A stretch of 7,226 bases of DNA from Actinomycetes bacterium. Its GTDB lineage: Bacteria; Actinomycetota; Actinomycetes; Propionibacteriales; Nocardioidaceae. Within the stretch, counting starts at the first letter, position 1, and each line of letters begins with the position of its first letter. Location of the stretch: positions 1 to 7,226 of the forward strand of contig JAHEXN010000182.1 in assembly GCA_023252095.1 (NCBI GenBank), written 5' to 3'. Both the position numbers and the translations under genes were made by a program. Of this stretch, positions 2,789-7,226 are shown one piece after another. Under the pieces are notes generated by a model, which had not been told where the DNA came from, searched no databases, and was given only the letters and a program-made list of their open reading frames with translations.

Positions 2789-4956
2789 TGACCACGGCAC
2801 CGGAGACGAGCACGACCCGGCTCGACATCGGCGGCATGAGCTGCACCGCCTGCGCCACCCGCATCGAGAAGAAGCTCAACCGTCTCGAGGGGGTCGAGGC
2901 CACCGTCAACTACGCGACGGAGCGGGCCACGGTGCGTGCCGAGGCCGGTGTCGACCCGCAGGTGCTGATCGACACCGTCGAGCGCACGGGCTACACCGCA
3001 CAGGTCCGCGACCCCCGCGGCTCGGCTCACGACGCCGGTCACGGAGACCACGAAGGTCTGCACGGTGTCGCGTCGATGCGCCGCCGCCTGGTCGTGTCGG
3101 CCGTCCTGACCGTCCCCGTCGTGCTGCTGTCGATGGTGCCGGCGCTGCAGGTCGACTACTGGCAGTGGATCGCGCTCGCGCTCGCGACCCCCGTGGTGCT
3201 GTGGGGCGCCTGGCCGTTCCACCGCTCGGCGCTGATGAACGCGCGCCAGGGCGCCGCCACGATGGACACGCTCGTGAGCGTCGGCGTCAGCGCCGCGTTC
3301 CTGTGGTCGCTCTGGGCGCTCGTGCTCGGCGAGGCCGGTCACATCGGCATGACGATGCGCTGGACCTGGCTCGCCCAGGGGAGCGGGTCGCACGAGATCT
3401 ACCTCGAGGTCGCCGCTGCGGTCACGGTCTTCGTGCTGGGTGGCCACTACCTCGAGGCCGGTGCCAAGCACCGCTCGAGCGCGGCGCTGCGGGCGCTGAT
3501 GGAGCTGCAGCCCGCGGTCGACGTCGCGGTGGGCGAGACGTTCACGGTGCGGCCGGGCGAGCGGGTCGCCACCGACGGGGTGGTCGTCGAGGGCGAGTCG
3601 AGCGTCGACGAGCAGATGCTCACGGGCGAGTCCGTCCCGGTCGACAAGGTCGTCGGGGACGAGGTCACGGGGGCCACGGTCAACGTCTCGGGCCGGCTCG
3701 TCGTGCGCGCCACGGCGGTCGGCGAGGACACGCGCCTGGCCCAGATGGCACGCCTCGTCGAGGAGGCCCAGGAGGGCAAGGCCGAGGTGCAGCGCCTGGC
3801 CGACCGGGTCTCGGCCTGGTTCGTGCCCGGCGTCATGGCTCTCGCCGTGCTGACGTTCGGGGCGTGGCTGCTGCTCGGCGGCACCCTGTTGCAGGCGTTC
3901 ACCGCCGCCGTGGCGGTGCTGATCATCGCCTGCCCCTGCGCCCTCGGACTCGCGACGCCCACGGCACTCATGGTCGGCACGGGTCGCGGGGCGCAGCTCG
4001 GCATCCTCATCAAGGGTCCGCAGGTCCTGGAGTCGACGCGGCGCATCGACACCGTCGTGCTCGACAAGACGGGCACCATCACGACGGGCGTCATGGGCGT
4101 CGTGGAGATCGCGCCCGCGCCAGGGGTCGAGGAGTCCGAGCTGCTGCGCGTCGCGGCCACGCTCGAGCACGCCTCGGAGCACCCCGTGGGTCGAGCCATC
4201 GCGGGTCAGGCCGAGCACGGCACGCTCGAGCAGTTCCGCAACCACGCGGGGCAGGGCGTCAGCGGAGTCGTCGACGGCGAGCCCGCGCGGGCCGGACGGC
4301 TGTCGTGGCTGGAGGTACCCCCTTCGAGGCTCGCTCCTCGCACCTCAGGGGGCGGGAACACGGGCACGGTGGTCGCGGTCGAGCGCGGCGGGCGCTTCCT
4401 CGGCACCGTCACGGTGGCCGACACCGTCAAGGAGACCTCGGCCGGTGCCGTCGCCGAGCTGCGGGCCCTCGGCCTCGAGCCGATCCTGCTGACAGGCGAC
4501 AACCGGCAGGTGGCCGAGAGCGTCGCGGCGCAGGTCGGCATCGACCGGGTCGAGGCCGAGGTCACGCCCGACGACAAGCTGCGCACGATCGAGCGCCTCA
4601 AGGCCGAGGGGCGCGTCGTCGCGATGGTCGGCGACGGCGTCAACGACGCCGCCGCGCTCGCCGCGAGCGACCTCGGCATCGCGATGGGCACGGGCACCGA
4701 CGTCGCGATCGCGGCGTCGGACCTCACGCTCGTCGAGGGCGACCTGCGCAAGGCCGCCGAGGCCGTCCGGCTGGCCCGCGCCACGCTGCGCACGATCCGG
4801 CGCAACCTGTTCTGGGCCTTCGCCTACAACGTCGCCGCGATCCCCCTCGCGATGTCGGGCTACCTCAATCCGATGGTCGCGGGCCTCGCGATGGCGTTCA
4901 GCTCGGTCTTCGTGGTCGGCAGCTCGTTGCGGCTGCGGAGCACGCCGCTGACCTGA
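2788..4956 (+). CDS. copA: Cu(I)-exporting P1B-type ATPase CopA
   Basis: A 722-residue membrane pump that expels Cu(I) using ATP. In order: an N-terminal HMA domain with MSCTAC (17-22); a His-containing linker (about 76-95); the first membrane helices; actuator domain with TGES (279-282); the CPC membrane copper site (382-384); phosphorylation motif DKTGT with Asp426; His465-Pro466 of the nucleotide domain (SEHP); TGD (569-571); GDGVND (615-620); then Tyr680-Asn681 and M(702)AFSS, which together with CPC mark the P1B-1 (Cu+) subgroup. All catalytic and copper residues are present. Two oddities exist. The start of the actuator domain, between LQP (240-242) and RPGE (255-258), is about 15 residues shorter than in A. 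fulgidus CopA. In the nucleotide domain, residues about 511-522 are encoded by a palindromic REP-like element. The start is the ATG overlapping the copZ stop. Confidence 0.95.
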   Translation: MTTAPETSTTRLDIGGMSCTACATRIEKKLNRLEGVEATVNYATERATVRAEAGVDPQVLIDTVERTGYTAQVRDPRGSAHDAGHGDHEGLHGVASMRRRLVVSAVLTVPVVLLSMVPALQVDYWQWIALALATPVVLWGAWPFHRSALMNARQGAATMDTLVSVGVSAAFLWSLWALVLGEAGHIGMTMRWTWLAQGSGSHEIYLEVAAAVTVFVLGGHYLEAGAKHRSSAALRALMELQPAVDVAVGETFTVRPGERVATDGVVVEGESSVDEQMLTGESVPVDKVVGDEVTGATVNVSGRLVVRATAVGEDTRLAQMARLVEEAQEGKAEVQRLADRVSAWFVPGVMALAVLTFGAWLLLGGTLLQAFTAAVAVLIIACPCALGLATPTALMVGTGRGAQLGILIKGPQVLESTRRIDTVVLDKTGTITTGVMGVVEIAPAPGVEESELLRVAATLEHASEHPVGRAIAGQAEHGTLEQFRNHAGQGVSGVVDGEPARAGRLSWLEVPPSRLAPRTSGGGNTGTVVAVERGGRFLGTVTVADTVKETSAGAVAELRALGLEPILLTGDNRQVAESVAAQVGIDRVEAEVTPDDKLRTIERLKAEGRVVAMVGDGVNDAAALAASDLGIAMGTGTDVAIAASDLTLVEGDLRKAAEAVRLARATLRTIRRNLFWAFAYNVAAIPLAMSGYLNPMVAGLAMAFSSVFVVGSSLRLRSTPLT
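4318..4352. repeat. REP-like palindromic element inside copA
   Basis: A 35-bp imperfect palindrome: left arm CCCCCT-TC-GAGG, right arm CCTC-AGGGGG, with inner CGAGG/CCTCG pairing. It resembles the TTCGAGGCTCGCTC...CGCACCTCA palindromes that I recall being dispersed in many high-GC actinobacterial genomes. It is read in frame as part of a Pro/Ser/Arg/Thr/Gly-rich peptide in the CopA nucleotide-binding domain. Only one clear copy is in this window; a fragment with CTCGCTTCGCTCG at 2145-2157 may be related, with low confidence. Confidence 0.6.
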
Positions 4957-4961
4957 CCGGG

Positions 4962-4977
4962 CCGGGACGCGGTCCGG
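4962..4977 (+). terminator. weak hairpin after copA, possible terminator
   Basis: Six bases after the copA stop, CCG(G)GAC-GCG-GTCCGG can form a 6-bp stem with one bulged G. There is no T-run. It would separate the copper operon from the promoter at 4995. Confidence 0.3.
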
Positions 4978-4994
4978 GCGGCCGAGGGGCGCAC

Positions 4995-5000
4995 TAAAGT
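4995..5000 (+). promoter_or_regulatory. -10 box of leaderless promoter for the tail-anchored protein gene
   Basis: TAAAGT, then 7 bases, then the ATG at 5008. It is an AT-rich spot in a very GC-rich stretch, and no Shine-Dalgarno site precedes the ATG. The -35 is not clear. Confidence 0.55.
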
Positions 5001-5007
5001 CAGACCC

Positions 5008-5448
5008 ATGACGCAGCCTCCCGCCCCGCCCGGTCCGCCGTCTCCCGGCGCAACGCCGCCCGGTCCGCCCCAGCCCGCGATGGGAACCGTGGCGCTGACG
5101 GTGCAGGGCTCGGTCATGACGTCGAACGCGATCACGCCGAGCTGCCGCATCAACGGCTACCCGGTCAAGGTGCGCTACGGCGAGAACCTCATCCCGGTGC
5201 CCGCGGGCCTCGCGCGGGTCGACCTCTCGGCGCAGTGGCTGCGCACGTACGGCCAGGCCGCGCTCGAGTTCCAGGTCCAGCCCGGGCAGACCGTCCCGGT
5301 CTTCTACGCCGCCCCGATGCACCAGTTCACGACCGGGTCGATCGGTCACCAGAAGGTCAAGCGCAAGGGCGTCGGCGCGTTCGTCGCCATGATGGTCGGC
5401 ATCGCGGTCTTCGCGGGGCTCGTCGTGGGGCTCGGCTTCTTCGGCTGA
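5008..5448 (+). CDS. proline-rich tail-anchored membrane protein, unknown function
   Basis: A 146-residue protein that I do not recognise by name. Residues 1-26 are a Pro/Gly-rich disordered start (PPAPPGPPSPG-type). Residues about 27-115 look beta-rich and globular, with TPSCRINGYPVKVRYGENLIPVPAG, a sparsely charged core and VQPGQTVPVFYAAP, which recalls PEGA-like or other small beta-sandwich modules, though this is only a resemblance. KVKRKG (116-121) precedes one hydrophobic helix (122-146) that ends the protein. By the positive-inside rule the globular part is cytoplasmic and the protein is C-tail anchored. No signal peptide is seen. It has its own leaderless-type promoter and is followed 14 bases later by another small gene, so the two may also be co-transcribed. 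The link to copper genes is only proximity. Confidence 0.75.
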   Translation: MTQPPAPPGPPSPGATPPGPPQPAMGTVALTVQGSVMTSNAITPSCRINGYPVKVRYGENLIPVPAGLARVDLSAQWLRTYGQAALEFQVQPGQTVPVFYAAPMHQFTTGSIGHQKVKRKGVGAFVAMMVGIAVFAGLVVGLGFFG

Positions 5449-5450
5449 CC

Positions 5451-5456
5451 TAGGCT
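5451..5456 (+). promoter_or_regulatory. -10 box of leaderless promoter for the YbaY-like gene
   Basis: TAGGCT, then 6 bases, then the ATG at 5463. It lies 2 bases after the stop codon of the preceding gene. No Shine-Dalgarno site is present, which favours independent leaderless initiation over re-initiation. Confidence 0.5.
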
Positions 5457-5462
5457 CGCACC

Positions 5463-5765
5463 ATGACTGCACTGCTCACCGTCACCGGCACCCTCGTCGT
5501 CCCGGAGGTCTTCGACGTCCCGGCGGGCGCCGTCGCCACCGTCAAGGTCGTCGACGCCGAGGGAGAGGTGCTCGGCGCGGCCGCGTTCGACGCCCCGATG
5601 ACGCCGGTCGACTGGGCCGTCACGATCGACACCCAGCTCGTGCCCGACACGGGCGACCTGCTCGTCTGGGCCATGCTGCGCACCAGCGCCGGGGTCTGGG
5701 GCACGCCGGAGCTCGCTCCCGCGACCGACACGGAGACCGTGCTCGAGCGCGTCGACGGCGACTGA
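5463..5765 (+). CDS. small YbaY/YscW-like beta-sandwich protein
   Basis: A 100-residue acidic protein. The pattern of a short strand (LLTVTGTLVV), a 'PAGAVATVKVVDAEGEVLGAAAFDAP' segment, an Asp/Thr-containing middle strand (WAVTIDTQLV) and a Trp-containing strand followed by Gly (VWAMLRTSAGVWGTPE) resembles the YbaY/YscW (PF09619) domain. That domain has 'lP.ga.v.V.l.D' and '.y.v.a.i...g....' at matching places. Unlike YbaY it has no signal peptide or lipobox here, so it would be cytoplasmic. The role is unknown. It precedes an ABC exporter by one base and may share its transcript. The family assignment is by pattern memory only. Confidence 0.68.
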   Translation: MTALLTVTGTLVVPEVFDVPAGAVATVKVVDAEGEVLGAAAFDAPMTPVDWAVTIDTQLVPDTGDLLVWAMLRTSAGVWGTPELAPATDTETVLERVDGD

Positions 5766-5766
5766 C

Positions 5767-7226
5767 GTGCGACCCGGCCCCACGGCGGGCGTGTCGCACA
5801 TCGACCCCGACGAGGCCGCGGACACCGAGGCGGGCCCCGTCCTGGAGCGGGTCGCCCGGCTGCTCGCGCCCTACCGCACCCAGCTCGTCCTGGTCCTCGG
5901 CGCCGTCATCGCCTCCGCGGCCCTGACCTCGCTGATCCCGTTCCTCACGAAGGCGGTCTTCGACGACGCCCTGTTCCCCACCGAGGGCGGTGGCGTCCGC
6001 CTCGACGTGCTCACGTGGCTCGTCGTGGCGATGTGCGTCATCCCGCTCGTGACGGCCCTGATCTCGATCGCGCAGAACTGGCTCACGTCCACGATCGGCA
6101 ACTCGGCCATGGCCGACCTGCGAGGCGACCTGTTCGCCCACCTGCAGACCATGGAGCTCGCGTTCTTCACCGCCACCAAGACCGGTGTCATCCAGTCGCG
6201 GCTCGCCAACGACGTGGCCGGCGTGCGCACCGTGCTCACCGACACCGCCACGACGATCGTGCAGAACTCCGTCACGGTGCTCGCGGCGGTCGTCTCGATG
6301 GTCGTGCTGTCGTGGCAGCTCACGCTGCTGACGCTCGTGCTGATGCCGGTCTTCATCGTCGTGCAGCTGCGGGTCGGCCGGCGGCGGCAGGAGATCGCGC
6401 GCAAGACGCAGGAGTCGTTGTCGGACATGACGGCGATCACCGAGGAGGCGTTGAGCGTCTCGGGCATCCTGCTCAGCAAGGTCTTCGACCGCGGCGACTC
6501 CGAGATCGTCCGATACCGCGACGCCAACAAGCAGCAGGTGCGGCTACAGGTGTCGCAGGCCATGACCGGCCGCACGTTCTTCGCGACGGTGCAGACGTTC
6601 TTCGCGATCACGCCCGCCCTGATCTACCTGCTCGCCGGGCTGCTCATCACCGGCCGGGTCCCGGGCGGGGCCGATGCGCTCACGGCCGGCACGCTCGTGG
6701 CGTTCACGACGCTGCAGGCGCGCCTGCAGATGCCGCTGCTGCAGCTCATGCGCGTCACGCTCGACGTGCAGACCTCGCTCGCGCTGTTCCGCCGCATCTT
6801 CGAGTACCTCGACCTGCGGCCCACCATCACCGAGAAGGGCGACGCCGTCGAGCTCCCCGCTCCGCGCGGCGAGGTCGAGCTGCGCGACGTCTGGTTCCGG
6901 TACCCCGCCCCGAGGTCGCTGGCGGGGCGTCAGCTCGAGCCGGTCGCCGACGCCAAGGAGACCGACTGGGCGCTGCAGGGCATCTCGGTGCACCTGCGCC
7001 CGGGCCAGTTCGCGGCAATCGTCGGTCCCTCGGGCTCGGGCAAGACCACCGCGACCTACCTCGTGCCCCGCCTCTACGACGTGACGCGGGGAGCGGTGCT
7101 GATCGACGGTGTCGACGTCCGCGATCTCTCGCTGTCGTCGCTGTCGCGGGCCATCGGCGTCGTCACGCAGGACGCCTACCTGTTCCACGGCACGATCCAC
7201 GACAACTTGGCCTACGCCCGGCCCGG
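5767..7226 (+). CDS. ABC exporter, fused transmembrane and ATPase domains (runs off right edge)
   Basis: The open frame holds 486 codons before the edge. After an N-terminal acidic stretch, hydrophobic segments fall near residues 39-61, 82-102, 164-182, 184-200, 278-297 and 305-330, the six-helix arrangement of a type IV (MsbA-like) exporter. TKTGVIQSRLANDV (about 138-151) is typical of the first coupling region. The ATPase domain starts near residue 367 with WFRYP (A-loop Tyr379), then a roughly 20-residue insert common in actinobacterial exporters, Walker A GPSGSGKTT (420-428) and the Q-loop Gln468 in VTQDAYLFHGTI. The signature and Walker B lie beyond the window. No ATG exists near the start. 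GTG at 5767, one base after the previous stop, is preferred; GTG at 5791 is an alternative. The substrate (drug, lipid or peptide) is unknown, and the exporter probably works as a homo- or heterodimer. Confidence 0.9.
   Translation, partial: MRPGPTAGVSHIDPDEAADTEAGPVLERVARLLAPYRTQLVLVLGAVIASAALTSLIPFLTKAVFDDALFPTEGGGVRLDVLTWLVVAMCVIPLVTALISIAQNWLTSTIGNSAMADLRGDLFAHLQTMELAFFTATKTGVIQSRLANDVAGVRTVLTDTATTIVQNSVTVLAAVVSMVVLSWQLTLLTLVLMPVFIVVQLRVGRRRQEIARKTQESLSDMTAITEEALSVSGILLSKVFDRGDSEIVRYRDANKQQVRLQVSQAMTGRTFFATVQTFFAITPALIYLLAGLLITGRVPGGADALTAGTLVAFTTLQARLQMPLLQLMRVTLDVQTSLALFRRIFEYLDLRPTITEKGDAVELPAPRGEVELRDVWFRYPAPRSLAGRQLEPVADAKETDWALQGISVHLRPGQFAAIVGPSGSGKTTATYLVPRLYDVTRGAVLIDGVDVRDLSLSSLSRAIGVVTQDAYLFHGTIHDNLAYARP

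Noticed and set aside
2749..4245. Long minus-strand open frame (about 498 codons) opposite copA
   Set aside because: Its product is rich in Arg, His, Asp and Gly without any recognisable motif. It is the usual antisense shadow of a GC-rich gene, and copA on the other strand has every family motif.
4318..4352. The palindrome in copA as a transcription terminator or frameshift scar
   Set aside because: The reading frame continues and all downstream ATPase motifs are intact; termination in mid-gene is unlikely and there is no T-run.
3165..4997. 610-codon plus-strand open frame overlapping copA in another frame
   Set aside because: Extreme Arg/Gly/His composition and no domain signal. It arises from the G/C-biased third positions of copA.
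4345..5472. 375-codon minus-strand open frame opposite the end of copA and the tail-anchored gene
   Set aside because: Low-complexity Arg/Asp/Gly product. It crosses two well-supported genes and has no start signal.

Overview
The base composition (about 70% G+C, strong G/C third-position bias), the abundance of leaderless genes and the protein types point to a high-GC actinobacterium. A Nocardioidaceae-like organism (Nocardioides/Aeromicrobium type) is a guess from overall feel, not a demonstrated placement. The window is chromosomal in character: no transposase, integrase, phage, CRISPR, tRNA or rRNA sequence was seen.

Left part, minus strand (1-816): the first 82 codons of serA (3-phosphoglycerate dehydrogenase) run off the left edge. 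They are preceded by a well-formed ZTP (pfl) riboswitch aptamer, so serine synthesis appears to be tied to purine/one-carbon status. Upstream of it lies a hotdog-fold acyl-CoA thioesterase of the MenI/YdiI/PaaI type. An 80-bp divergent promoter region follows.

Centre, plus strand (897-4956): a copper-handling cluster. It holds a lipoprotein that aligns with DUF305 but has lost the metal-ligand-like His/Met residues, an intact His/Met DUF305 lipoprotein with a His-rich linker, the copper-sensing repressor csoR, the chaperone copZ and the Cu(I)-exporting P1B-ATPase copA. Two near-identical 19-bp palindromes overlap the -10 boxes of the intact DUF305 gene and of csoR-copZ-copA, which suggests one CsoR-controlled regulon. 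The likely logic is that CsoR releases DNA when Cu(I) binds, CopZ passes Cu(I) to CopA for export, and the DUF305 lipoprotein handles copper outside the membrane. copA carries two oddities: an apparent deletion of about 15 residues in the actuator domain, and a palindromic REP-like element read through in frame in the nucleotide-binding domain.

Right part, plus strand (5008-7226): a proline-rich tail-anchored protein of unknown function, a 100-residue protein resembling the YbaY/YscW beta-sandwich family, and the first 486 codons of an ABC exporter (fused membrane and ATPase domains) that runs off the right edge.

Six genes in the window share a TANNNT box 6 or 7 bases before the ATG and lack a Shine-Dalgarno sequence, so they are probably transcribed as leaderless mRNAs. 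serA and copZ instead have Shine-Dalgarno sites.
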